DNA of 10,830 nucleotides from assembly GCA_026770585.1 (NCBI GenBank), contig MU647030.1, forward strand, positions 128,391-139,220, given 5' to 3'. How positions within the stretch are numbered: position 1 is the stretch's first letter; every line of letters begins with the position of its first letter. The translations under genes and the position numbers were made by a program. The notes under the pieces were generated by a model that was given only the letters and a program-made list of their open reading frames with translations, did no database searches and was not told where the DNA came from. Shown in pieces: positions 8,001 through 10,746 of this stretch. This stretch comes from Baffinella frigidus. Taxonomy: Eukaryota > Cryptophyceae > Cryptomonadales > Baffinellaceae.

Positions 8001-10550
8001 ACAAACCTCAAACCCCAAACCCCCACCAGGACACGTCATACGCGCTGCGCTCCGTCGACGACGGTTCAATCCCAAACCCTAAACCCTAAACCCTAAACCC
8101 TAAACCCTAAACCCTAAACTCTAAACCCTAAACCCTAAACCCCAAACCATAAACCATAAACCATAAACCGTAAAACCATAAATCCTGAACCCCAAAACCT
8201 AAACCCGAAACCCGAAACCAGGTTCGATCATGGGCGAGCCCCGCAGAGGACACGCAGGTCGTGCCTCCCCTTGCTCAACCATGCCCAAACGCAGAGGGTC
8301 CACCCTCAACCACTCAACGATAATATATACCCCCGCGGGGCTCTGTCAGGTTATGTGTGGCTCTGACCTTGATACGTAAGTCAATGTGTCGACGTTTGCC
8401 GATTTGTCAACTGACGCGGGGGGTGGGGAGCACCGTATTCAACACCGTAGGCTTGCCTACCCCATTTCCAGGCCGACGCCCTGTTGGGGTTGGGCGTGAC
8501 TCTGACTGGGGGGTGGGGAGCAGGGCCGGTGTTGTGTGCTGAGTACCATCCTGAGGGGAGCCAGCTCATGACTTCCTCAGGTTACCCCTACACCCTAGTT
8601 TTTTTTAGGGCCAGCCATACACCCTAGGGTTTAGCGTTACCCCTACACCCCAGGGTTTAGGGCCCACCATACACCTAGCGTGGATCCTGAACCCCAGGGG
8701 TCAGTCAAGCCAGCTCATGACTTCCTCAGGTTGTGATCCCCCATCTCCTATTTCTCGTTTCTCCTCTCGCTCCTCTCTCCTCTATTCTTTTCCCTCTCTG
8801 CTATGTCCAGCTCATGCATGACCTCTTCAGGTTATGATCCCCCATCGCTCTCCTTTCTCCTCTATCCTCTCTACTGTCTCGTGTCTCCTCTCTTTTACGT
8901 GTGCTCTCTTCGCTCTCTCCTCTCCACGCTTCCCGCTCACCTCTCCTCCCTCCGCACTCCTCCTTCCTCTCGGTGCGCGGAATACCATCCGGACGGGAGC
9001 CAGCTCATGACTTCTTCAGGTTATTAGGCCCCCTCTCGCCTCTCTCCTCGCTCCTCTCTCCTCTCAGTTGACTTTTTTTTTCTCTTCAGGTTGACCCCCA
9101 CCTCTCTCTCCGCTCGCCTCTCGCCTCTAGTATTTTTCCTATCTCATCACATCGCTCCTCTCTCCTCTCTCCCCGCGGGAGAGGAGCGAGTACCATCCTG
9201 AGGGGAGCCAGCTCATGACCTCTTCAGGTTGTGAGCCCATATTGCTCCTCTCGCCTCTTTCATCGCTCCTTTCTCCTCTCCGTCGACTTTGTAAAAAATA
9301 AAAATCGACCGTGGTTGCCTTTTTGAAGTCGCCAACTCGGCAATTTGTCGAATCGAGAACAGCCAGTCCTACCTCACAGCGGAGTTCGAAGGGATTTCGA
9401 ATAACCCTCAAGCGATAAGACCTAGGACCCTACGGTAGGCAATCCGCAGGGACATGGGGGAGGTTTCTACGGATAAAGTAACCGGAAATGCCTTGATTTT
9501 GACGCTTTTTCCCCTTCGTAGCCCGCTGTGTGGCAGGAAAAGCGAGATTTCTCGGTTTAGTCAACTTTCGCGTTTTCCTTGTTCGCAGGGGACCACCAAA
9601 TCAAGGTGTGGGAAGTCTCGTCCGGCCGCTTACTCCAAACGTTGCGAGGACACACCGCTCCCGTCACGGCCGCGCGGTAAATCCCGAGCATAAAAATGCA
9701 TTTAAGGTCCATTTAAAGGCGCTTACTCCAAACGTTGCGACGACACACCTCTCCAGCCACTGCCGCGTGGTAACTCCCGAGCCTTAAAATACATTTAACT
9801 CCAAACGTTGAGATAACACACCGTTTCTGCCACAGCCGCGCGGTAAATCCCGAGCCTTAAAACACATTTAAGGGAGAAACGTTGCGAGGACACACCGCTC
9901 CAGTCATGGCCGCGTGGTAAATCCCGAGCCTTAATTTATGAAAACACATTTGATTGAACACAACGTTTTCATATTGTTTTCATAAATAAAGGGCGCCTGT
10001 TCTAAACGTTGCGAGGCCGCGCCGGTCCGATCACGGCCACACGTGAAACCCTTAACCCCAAACCCCAAACCCAGGTACATACCGGACGGGGCACGGGCGG
10101 TCTCTCTCGACCACTCGATCCGTGTTGTTGACTGACTATTCACAAGTTGACATGCTGGGTCCGTGGTACAAATCCGTCAACTTTAAGGCGGGAAATGGCC
10201 TGGTCTCACCGAAGTGGTGAACCCAAATAAACCAGGTACATACCGTATGGGGCGCGAGCCGTGTCGGTTTCGCTGGACCACTCAATCCAAGCGTCCTGGG
10301 ACTCCTATATGTATAATAAACCACGATATTTATCTGTTTTTAGAACGCTCGTACCACCTAAATGTAAAATACGGTCTATCAATGGACCGATTTCGTCCGG
10401 TAAATACACTGTCAAGTCCTGTCGTGTCCGGTAAACACACCATCACGTCCGCGCGAGCAGGTACATGCCGGATGGGGCGCGCGCGGTCTCCGTCTCGCTC
10501 GACCACTCCATCCGCGTTTGGGACGTGGAAACCGCGCGCGAAACGTACAG
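161..10550 (+). CDS. WD40-repeat beta-propeller protein, internal part of a multi-exon gene (13 exons)
   Basis: The exons join as 161-199, 574-699, 1134-1226, 1770-1830, 3142-3247, 4456-4670, 6228-6308, 7108-7196, 8030-8063, 8222-8257, 8524-8580, 9589-9676 and 10461-10550. All twelve introns keep phase. The product has about six WD40 blades, shown by motifs such as [27 protein letters not shown] and IRVWDVE, with GH dipeptides (DGH, VGH, RGH) at blade starts. An acidic then Ser/Gln/Met-rich linker separates blades 3 and 4. WD40 propellers are protein-protein scaffolds, and no catalytic residues are expected or seen. The segment [14 protein letters not shown] followed by an EYRC..GAD..I..W blade recalls striatin-type propellers; this is inference from memory. 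No start codon and no certain stop lie in the window. The exon chain is well supported by phase and protein logic, but without transcript data the choice of some exons is a prediction. Confidence 0.82.
203..296. repeat. Near-perfect CCCTAAA array, ~13 units (intron 1)
   Basis: This is the most regular CCCTAAA stretch of the window and begins three bases after the GC donor of exon 1. The rest of intron 1 (297-573) is degenerate heptamers (CCCTCAA, CCCTAAA) interrupted by a short unique patch at 362-415 and by 522-550. Confidence 0.9.
384..412 (+). pseudogene. Diverged upstream copy of the 5' part of exon 2
   Basis: The stretch GGTGCGCACGGAGTGGCGTG resembles the start of exon 2 (GGCGTGCGAGCCCTGGCGTG) and is followed by AACCCC in both. 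The frame and acceptor are lost. The match is short and imperfect, so this is tentative. Confidence 0.4.
574..699 (+). CDS. Exon 2, complete WD40 blade
   Basis: The acceptor AACCCAG ends at 573 and the donor CAAG|GTGCGC begins at 700. The 126 nt encode 42 residues (phase 0 in and out) from GVRALAW to LVGHK, with [13 protein letters not shown] as the core and GH closing the repeat. One exon equals about one WD40 unit. A diverged copy of its 5' part lies upstream near 384-412. Confidence 0.85.
922..975 (+). pseudogene. Upstream copy of exon 3, 5' part with acceptor
   Basis: The acceptor TTCACCAG is followed by a reading [18 protein letters not shown] identical at the protein level to exon 3. 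Two base differences (CTAGCG for CTCGCG, GCGTAC for GCATAC) are synonymous. The copy then breaks off into heptamer sequence; the [11 protein letters not shown] half and the donor are missing. Confidence 0.85.
1022..1105. other. Non-heptamer patch in intron 2
   Basis: About 80 bases rich in GTACAA/GTAAAACTG-type words, starting near a donor-like CCAG|GTACGT. I see no coding similarity. The rest of intron 2 (700-1133) is degenerate CCCTAAA/CCCTGCC-like filler plus the exon 3 copy. Confidence 0.5.
1134..1226 (+). CDS. Exon 3, WD40 blade (VRVWDPFE)
   Basis: The acceptor CTCCACAG and donor TTCGAG|GTGCGC define 93 nt, 31 codons, phase 0 at both ends. The product runs from [10 protein letters not shown] through [15 protein letters not shown] and follows exon 2's GHK directly. 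The region just after the donor (GTGCGCTTTT) is shared in type with the donors at 700 and 4671. Confidence 0.88.
1240..1590. repeat. Degenerate heptamer filler of intron 3 (CCCTAAA, CCCTGAA, CCCCAAA)
   Basis: The intron consists of locally homogeneous heptamer variants. Two ~50-base blocks containing CCCGAAGCCCTAAACCCTCA repeat at about 1285 and 1320. CCCTGAA units dominate 1430-1520. No unexplained coding sequence is visible. Confidence 0.8.
1593..1643 (+). pseudogene. Upstream copy of exon 4 with acceptor
   Basis: It reads [17 protein letters not shown], with one synonymous base difference (TTC/TTT) from exon 4. The identity extends upstream into the intron (TAACCCCCAAGCCCCAAACCAG). It ends where the 90-bp element begins, so it has no donor. 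Confidence 0.85.
1648..1737. mobile_element. 90-bp palindrome-centred element, copy 1
   Basis: Identical over 90 bases to 7408-7497. The core is the perfect 20-bp palindrome CCGCGTGACCGGTCACGCGG. It sits between two near-identical ~75-base host segments (1568-1643 and 1745-1821) that carry exon 4 and its acceptor. It has no coding capacity. Calling it mobile is an inference from three dispersed copies. Confidence 0.7.
1770..1830 (+). CDS. Exon 4, WD40 blade junction ([14 protein letters not shown])
   Basis: The acceptor AAACCAG ends at 1769. The donor is ACCG|GTGCCA at 1831. The exon has 61 nt (20 codons plus one base), reading [20 protein letters not shown]. The leftover G joins TG of exon 5 to make a valine codon. 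An almost identical copy at 1593-1643 has no donor at this position, because the 90-bp element follows it; this one is therefore taken as the used exon. Confidence 0.82.
1961..2185 (+). pseudogene. Intron-less fused copy of exon 3 end plus exon 4, broken by a MITE
   Basis: It reads VRVWDPFE (1966-1989) joined directly to [11 protein letters not shown] (from 1990), exactly at the exon 3/exon 4 junction that elsewhere holds a 543-bp intron. The VRVWDPFE part differs from exon 3 by three synonymous bases only. A 140-bp inverted-repeat element interrupts it at 2022-2161, and nine bases (PVY codons) are missing after that. Confidence 0.8.
2022..2161. mobile_element. MITE-like inverted-repeat element with 4-bp target duplication
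   Basis: Termini are TTATCCGGGGAA and TTCCCCGGATAA. Arms 2022-2079 and 2104-2161 pair over 58 bases with about four mismatches around a 24-base AT-rich loop. The host tetranucleotide ACTC is duplicated at 2018-2021 and 2162-2165. Removing the element and one ACTC restores the exon-4-like reading. It is non-autonomous, with no ORF, and far more AT-rich than its surroundings. Confidence 0.9.
2299..2390. repeat. CCCGAAA array followed by CCATAAA array
   Basis: Four CCCGAAA units (from 2299) pass into about eight CCATAAA/CCATGAA/CCATAAG units to 2388. The two variants are locally homogeneous and adjacent. After 2400 a TATAAGAGCTTTACA motif appears that recurs at 3079 and belongs to the GCTTTACAA family of intron 6. 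Confidence 0.85.
2550..2625 (+). pseudogene. Upstream copy 1 of exon 5
   Basis: The acceptor GGCAG is followed by [16 protein letters not shown] (V completed by the upstream G), then AWGLCGLI. In the first 16 codons all seven differences from exon 5 are synonymous. The copy then diverges, and no GT donor is present at the expected place. Confidence 0.8.
2705..2760 (+). pseudogene. Upstream copy 2 of exon 5, with in-frame stop
   Basis: After the acceptor CAAACAG it reads [14 protein letters not shown], then TGA, then TWDL. One codon (GCG) is missing. The stop replaces the Arg of STIRTWDL. The copy runs straight into the 32-base direct repeat that flanks element copy 2. Confidence 0.8.
2758..2928. 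mobile_element. 90-bp element copy 2 between perfect 32-bp direct repeats
   Basis: The element (about 2801-2897) shares the palindrome CCGCGTGACCGGTCACGCGG and most flanking sequence with copies at 1648 and 7408, but has diverged (for example CACCTCGGACAGT for CACGACCGACCGT). The direct repeats 2758-2789 and 2897-2928 are identical over 32 bases and begin CTGCTGTTTAGGGG. Its left end (CACTTGGCACACGCAAGG) matches that of copy 3. Confidence 0.75.
2975..3057 (+). pseudogene. Upstream copy 3 of exon 5
   Basis: The acceptor ATGACAG is followed by [20 protein letters not shown] and RGLIREDPK. It is open in frame but loses similarity at AAGTCTTCAAG, where the real exon continues EADRKPQ, and has no matching donor. 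It shares several third-position bases (GAA, TAC, ATA, TCC, GCA) with copy 1 rather than with the real exon. Confidence 0.8.
3142..3247 (+). CDS. Exon 5, WD40 blade ([19 protein letters not shown])
   Basis: The acceptor CGCACAG ends at 3141 and the donor CAGCA|GTACGC begins at 3248. The 106 nt (phase 1 in, phase 2 out) encode [19 protein letters not shown] followed by a charged tail [15 protein letters not shown]. Five other partial or broken copies of this exon lie in the flanking introns. Only this one has both splice sites and an unbroken frame. Confidence 0.88.
3345..3424. repeat. GGGTGTA heptamer array, ~11 units, G-rich on the sense strand
   Basis: A perfect tandem array of GGGTGTA. 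It is the clearest G-rich array on the gene's sense strand; nearly all others are C-rich. It abuts a truncated exon 5 copy. Open minus-strand frames over it (HPTPYTL repeats) are by-products of the 21-nt period. Confidence 0.9.
3431..3506 (+). pseudogene. Downstream copy of exon 5, 3' part with donor, frameshifted
   Basis: Begins GGCGACTCGACCCTTCGGAC (DSTLRTWDL). A four-base deletion in CTGCGCGGGCTC then shifts the frame. The tail ends CACCAGCA|GTGAGT, at the same point as the real donor. The 5' half is replaced by the GGGTGTA array. Confidence 0.8.
3578..3726 (+). pseudogene. Downstream copy of exon 5, 3' part with donor, split by a 62-bp insertion
   Basis: 3578-3609 reads [10 protein letters not shown]-like and 3672-3726 resumes at TGGGATCTCCGCGGGCTCG, ending CGCAGCA|GTGAGA like the real donor. 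A one-base deletion affects the tail. The insert 3610-3671 is flanked by the 8-base repeat TGGGATCT. Confidence 0.75.
3610..3671. mobile_element. 62-bp insertion with 8-bp direct repeat TGGGATCT
   Basis: TGGGATCT occurs at 3602-3609 and 3672-3679 on either side. Removing the insert and one repeat restores the exon 5 copy. I see no convincing terminal inverted repeats; AGGTCCTA / AGGTCCTT recur inside. An 8-bp duplication suits DNA-transposon-like insertion, but the family is unknown. Confidence 0.55.
3758..3886. repeat. CCACAAA array and AAAACAC array
   Basis: About seven CCACAAA-type units (3758-3815) are followed, after a short degenerate stretch, by four AAAACAC units (3858-3886). Both keep a 7-base period although they have lost the CCC core. 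Confidence 0.8.
3897..3951 (+). pseudogene. Upstream copy 1 of exon 6, 5' part
   Basis: The acceptor CTCCAG is followed by AAESLQIED. Two of two base differences from exon 6 in these codons (GCA/GCG, CAG/CAA) are synonymous. It then reads QDHDADAST and passes into heptamers. The Ser-rich part is absent. Confidence 0.75.
4063..4200. repeat. 20-bp minisatellite, seven units (GGGTTTAGTGAAACCCTAAA type)
   Basis: Units start at 4063, 4083, 4103, 4123, 4143, 4163 and 4183. Those at 4143 and 4163 are identical. Each unit contains GGGTTT and AAACCC in inverted order around a 4-base spacer, so every unit can form a small hairpin made from opposed telomere-like words. Confidence 0.85.
4215..4345 (+). 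pseudogene. Upstream copy 2 of exon 6, split by an inverted-repeat arm
   Basis: 4215-4230 (GGCCGCGGAATCGCTC after GGGCAG) matches the start of exon 6. Then comes a 67-base arm. Around 4303-4340 the exon resumes as ATCGAGAAGGACGACGGCGA (IEKDDGEA). The second arm follows at 4350. Confidence 0.75.
4231..4415. mobile_element. Large inverted repeat (arms 67/66 bp) enclosing an exon 6 fragment
   Basis: Left arm 4231-4297 begins GGGTTTGGGTTTGGGG and ends TATTTTATAAAC. Right arm 4350-4415 is its near-perfect reverse complement with a few mismatches and one base gap. The 52-base loop holds exon-6-like sequence. After the right arm AAACCC hexamers run to about 4438. Fold-back element or hairpin-mediated rearrangement are both possible. 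Confidence 0.8.
4456..4670 (+). CDS. Exon 6, acidic and Ser/Gln/Met-rich linker
   Basis: The acceptor TGGGCAG ends at 4455 and the donor GTCAG|GTGCGC begins at 4671. The 215 nt start by completing the second Gln of KPQQ. Residues then run [16 protein letters not shown], followed by a low-complexity part with repeated ASSGKM / AASGKM units and RRMSQGS. No fold is expected; this looks like a disordered loop or linker between propeller blades 3 and 4. The Ser-rich RRMS-type context could be phosphorylated (inference only). Confidence 0.85.
4671..5160. repeat. GCTTTACAA-rich filler of intron 6, with an exon 6 donor copy and a GA microsatellite
   Basis: From the donor (GTGCGCTTTACAAAATC) onward the word GCTTTACAA/AGCTTTTTAA recurs irregularly many times; CCCTAAA heptamers are absent. 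At 4830-4856 a copy of the end of exon 6 and its donor occurs (GCATGGGAACTCGGTGCGCT). A GA dinucleotide tract lies at 5056-5100. An open plus-strand frame across this filler is low-complexity and not considered a gene. Confidence 0.7.
5160..5260. repeat. Tandem repeat, 19/25/32-bp units ending CACTAACCCAGATAGG
   Basis: Four units with the common core TTTCACTAACCCAGATAGG and an optional CCCCCG prefix (5160, 5185, 5204, 5236). The cores are identical, so the array is young. Confidence 0.85.
5285..5520. repeat. CCCTAAA heptamer arrays of intron 6
   Basis: Largely regular CCCTAAA with occasional CCCTGAA, CCCGAAA or CCCTAGA units, interrupted near 5368-5395 by a short unique stretch. Confidence 0.9.
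5624..6066 (+). pseudogene. Four upstream copies of the start of exon 7 within a higher-order repeat
   Basis: The exon 7 start (CAGGGGTGTCGTCTCTCTCG) recurs at 5624 (GCTGGGGTGTCGTCCCTCTC), 5741 (TCAGGGTTGTCCTCTCCCTC), 5879 (AGCAGGGGTGTCCTCTCTCT) and 6041 (AGCAAGAGTGTCCTCTCTCT). The 5741 and 5879 copies share a longer unit including CTCTGAACTCTAAGCCC and a following CCCGAAA array. Only the 5741 and 5879 copies keep AG before the GG. All diverge before IKNAGAG. Confidence 0.8.
5818..6038. repeat. CCCGAAA arrays (two blocks)
   Basis: 5818-5872 and 5952-6038 consist of CCCGAAA units, each following an exon 7 start copy. Minus-strand frames through them give GFRVSGF repeats, a translation artefact of the heptamer. 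Confidence 0.9.
6228..6308 (+). CDS. Exon 7, Ser/Asn-rich linker
   Basis: The acceptor CTCGCAG ends at 6227 and the donor CGGAAG|GTCATA begins at 6309. The 81 nt (phase 1 in and out) encode [14 protein letters not shown] and then [13 protein letters not shown], continuing the disordered linker of exon 6. Its 5' end is repeated four times upstream (5624, 5741, 5879, 6041). Its 3' end is repeated three times downstream (6441, 6503, 6668). Confidence 0.82.
6320..6347 (+). pseudogene. Short copy of the exon 10/11 junction region (RRGHAGP)
   Basis: CCCCGCAGAGGACACGC is identical over 17 bases to exon 10 (8239-8255). It continues as CGGTCCG, reading RRGHAGP as in the spliced exon 10-11 product. 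It lies in intron 7, two kilobases from its likely source, unlike the other echoes. It could also be a diverged exon 12-type blade start. Confidence 0.45.
6441..6716 (+). pseudogene. Three downstream copies of the end of exon 7 with donor
   Basis: 6441-6459 (AGCAGCCTCCAGCTAGAAG|GT), 6503-6521 (AGCAGCCTCCAGCCGGAAG|GT) and 6668-6716, which extends further back (AACGCGGGCGCG, then TCGAACAGCAGCCTCCAG). All end exactly at the donor GAAG|GT. The sequence between them is non-repetitive, with AT-rich patches. Confidence 0.8.
6746..6939. mobile_element. MITE-like element with nested hairpin
   Basis: Ends pair as CGAGGATGCTAGAGGGGCTTAT (6746 on) against the reverse complement of CATAGGTTCCTCTAGCATTC (6917 on). 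Inside, 6815-6841 and 6866-6891 form a second inverted repeat with the perfect core AAAGTAACCTCG. It is AT-richer than the surroundings. No clear target duplication is seen, so the boundaries are approximate. Confidence 0.6.
6975..7046. repeat. CCCTGAA heptamer array
   Basis: About ten CCCTGAA units with two CCCTGTA variants, leading into mixed CCCTAAA before the exon 8 acceptor. Confidence 0.85.
7108..7196 (+). CDS. Exon 8, WD40 blade start ([19 protein letters not shown])
   Basis: The acceptor AAAACAG ends at 7107 and the donor TCCCAG|GTCAAC begins at 7197. The 89 nt (phase 1 in, phase 0 out) encode [10 protein letters not shown], then [20 protein letters not shown], a standard WD40 strand pair. 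The alternative acceptor GGGAG just before TACATG would be out of phase with exon 7, so the acceptor at 7107 was chosen. A full-length echo at 7506-7577 and three partial ones follow. Confidence 0.82.
7367..7577 (+). pseudogene. Exon 8 copies flanking element copy 3
   Basis: 7367-7389 is a short piece (GTGCATGCAGTACGCGGA). 7506-7577 is a 24-codon copy reading [16 protein letters not shown] then DVLVSASQ, identical in protein to exon 8, with three synonymous differences at its end and an intact donor TCTCAG|GTCAAA. The usable acceptors before it are out of phase with exon 7, so it is not taken as the main exon. Confidence 0.75.
7395..7497. mobile_element. 90-bp palindrome-centred element, copy 3
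   Basis: Identical to copy 1 over 7408-7497, with a left extension shared with copy 2 (CACTCGGAACACGCAAGG). Flanked by near-identical ~29-base host segments containing CATGCAGTACGCGGA (about 7357-7385 and 7496-7524). The 20-bp palindrome is at 7443-7462. Confidence 0.7.
7714..7887 (+). pseudogene. Two downstream copies of the end of exon 8 with donor
   Basis: 7714-7741 (GGCGACGTTCTTGTCTCTGC... ending CTAG|GTAATC) and 7861-7887 (GGTGACGTTCTCGTCTTCGC... ending TTAG|GTGAGA). In both, the final Gln codon CAG has become TAG. The sequence between is mixed CCCTAGGGTTTAG-type inverted heptamers. Confidence 0.75.
8030..8063 (+). CDS. Exon 9, 34-nt microexon
   Basis: The acceptor CCACCAG ends at 8029 and the donor GACG|GTTCAA begins at 8064. 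It encodes [11 protein letters not shown] plus one base of a glycine codon, continuing SASQ of exon 8 as the D-x-x-x strand of the blade. It is separated from exon 10 only by a 158-bp heptamer intron that looks inserted between two copies of GGTTC(A/G)ATC. Confidence 0.75.
8064..8221. repeat. Intron 9: CCCTAAA/CCATAAA/CCCGAAA array between GGTTC(A/G)ATC repeats
   Basis: The shortest intron seen (158 bp) is almost wholly heptamers: CCCTAAA (8077-8140), CCATAAA (8146-8175), then CCCGAAA. GGTTCAATC at 8063-8071 and GGTTCGATC at 8221-8229 bracket it, so donor and acceptor each use one copy of the repeat. Confidence 0.8.
8222..8257 (+). CDS. Exon 10, 36-nt microexon (RRGHA)
   Basis: The acceptor AAACCAG ends at 8221 and the donor CGCAG|GTCGTG begins at 8258. 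It encodes the rest of the glycine, then [11 protein letters not shown] plus one base. The GH starts the next blade. Phase 1 in and out fits exons 9 and 11. Confidence 0.75.
8258..8523. other. Intron 10, mostly non-repetitive
   Basis: No heptamer arrays. Contains two copies of an acceptor-side motif: GGGGGGTGGGGAGCA at about 8418 and again at 8509 just before exon 11. The first is an intron-side echo of the real acceptor. Nothing coding is recognised. Confidence 0.55.
8524..8580 (+). CDS. Exon 11, WD40 strand ([18 protein letters not shown])
   Basis: The acceptor GGAGCAG ends at 8523 and the donor TCCTCAG|GTTACC begins at 8581. The 57 nt encode (G)[18 protein letters not shown] plus one base, giving [17 protein letters not shown] across the junction, a textbook WD40 start. 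Later copies (8708, 8806, 8974, 9185) keep the donor but lack this acceptor-side part, so this copy is the exon. Confidence 0.8.
8708..9227 (+). pseudogene. Five downstream copies of the end of exon 11 with donor
   Basis: 8708-8729 (SQLMTSS), 8806-8830 (with a CATG insertion), 8974-9019 ([15 protein letters not shown]), about 9081-9089 (only TCTTCAG|GTTG) and 9185-9227 ([13 protein letters not shown]). All end TCAG|GTT at the donor. Differences are mainly third-position (GAG/GAA, CCT/CCG, ACT/ACC, TCC/TCT). HPDG at 8974 is closer to WD40 consensus than HPEG of the exon. Confidence 0.85.
8740..9290. repeat. Pyrimidine-rich CTCTCGCCTCTCTCC filler of intron 11
   Basis: Irregular CTC/TCC/CGC tracts separate the exon 11 echoes. 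Strand asymmetry is extreme (C+T on the sense strand). From about 9290 to 9588 the intron is ordinary non-repetitive sequence with no recognised feature except the exon 12 acceptor. Confidence 0.75.
9589..9676 (+). CDS. Exon 12, WD40 blade ([18 protein letters not shown])
   Basis: The acceptor TTCGCAG ends at 9588 and the donor GCGCG|GTAAAT begins at 9677. The 88 nt (phase 1 in, phase 2 out) encode [18 protein letters not shown] and then [11 protein letters not shown]. It completes the blade begun in exon 11 and opens the next. Four copies of its 3' part plus the first intron bases follow in tandem. Confidence 0.9.
9719..10042 (+). pseudogene. Four downstream copies of the end of exon 12 with donor and intron start
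   Basis: Copies at about 9719-9769, 9798-9842, 9876-9916 and 9998-10042 share ACGTTGCGAGGACACACCGC, the GCCGCG(C/T)G|GTAA donor, and (in the first three and the exon) the intron bases ATCCCGAGCCTTAAAA. The GTTG landmark lies at 9641 (exon), 9734, 9807, 9881 and 10008. The last gap is longer because of a hairpin insertion at 9931-9990. Confidence 0.85.
9931..9990. repeat. Short inverted repeat inside the exon 12 copy array
   Basis: TTAATTTATGAAAAC (9931-9945) pairs with GTTTTCATAAATAAA (9976-9990), one mismatch in 15. The element is AT-rich and adds about 53 bases to one tandem interval. It may be a small MITE-like insertion. Confidence 0.55.
10075..10132 (+). pseudogene. Upstream copy 1 of exon 13
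   Basis: The acceptor ACCCAG is followed by [19 protein letters not shown], then TGA. Two codons (VS) are missing and the blade Trp has become Val. It has an acceptor but no donor. Confidence 0.8.
10236..10303 (+). pseudogene. Upstream copy 2 of exon 13
   Basis: The acceptor AACCAG is followed by [17 protein letters not shown]. It then shifts frame before TGGGACTCC. Many third positions differ from the exon (CGA, GCC, GTG, TCG, GTT, CTG) while residues are kept. Confidence 0.8.
10394..10450. repeat. Imperfect tandem duplication with GTCCGGTAAA core
   Basis: GTCCGGTAAATACACTGTCA (10395) and GTCCGGTAAACACACCATCA (10426) are two ~30-base units just before the exon 13 acceptor. Their CGGTAAA resembles the exon 12 donor region. 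Confidence 0.6.
10461..10550 (+). CDS. Exon 13, WD40 blade ([17 protein letters not shown])
   Basis: The acceptor GAGCAG ends at 10460 and the donor TACAG|GTGCAG begins at 10551. The 90 nt (phase 2 in and out) encode [13 protein letters not shown], then [17 protein letters not shown]. If the donor is not used, the frame reads C-S and stops at TGA 10558-10560, so this could also be the last exon. The downstream echo at 10641-10705 keeps the same donor, which favours splicing onward. Confidence 0.85.
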
Positions 10551-10640
10551 GTGCAGTTGAGTAACCCGCTCGGATTTTGTACCAGGGAGGGGACGAGACC
10601 GGGCAGGGTTAGTACCAGAGAAGGCGCGGATTAGTCAACT

Positions 10641-10705
10641 GTGTCGGTTTTGCGTGACCACTCGATCAGAGTTTGGGACGTGGAAACTGCGCGCGAAACG
10701 TACAG
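10641..10705 (+). pseudogene. Downstream copy of exon 13, 3' part with donor
   Basis: Reads [21 protein letters not shown] and ends TACAG|GTGCGG, exactly at the exon 13 donor. Intron sequence after it (GTTGAGT...CGGATTTTG) also matches. The YMPDGARA half is missing. Confidence 0.85.
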
Positions 10706-10746
10706 GTGCGGTTGAGTGAACGGATTTTGCTGCGGATTTTGTTCCC

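Noticed and set aside
9139-9411. Minus-strand ORF over 9285-9411 as a small gene
   Set aside because: It runs into the pyrimidine-rich intron filler and an exon 11 echo read backwards; no recognisable motif.
10549-10560. TGA at 10558 as the gene's stop codon
   Set aside because: Possible, but the echo at 10641-10705 keeps the same TACAG|GTGC donor and the intron-like sequence after it, which favours splicing at 10551. Left open.
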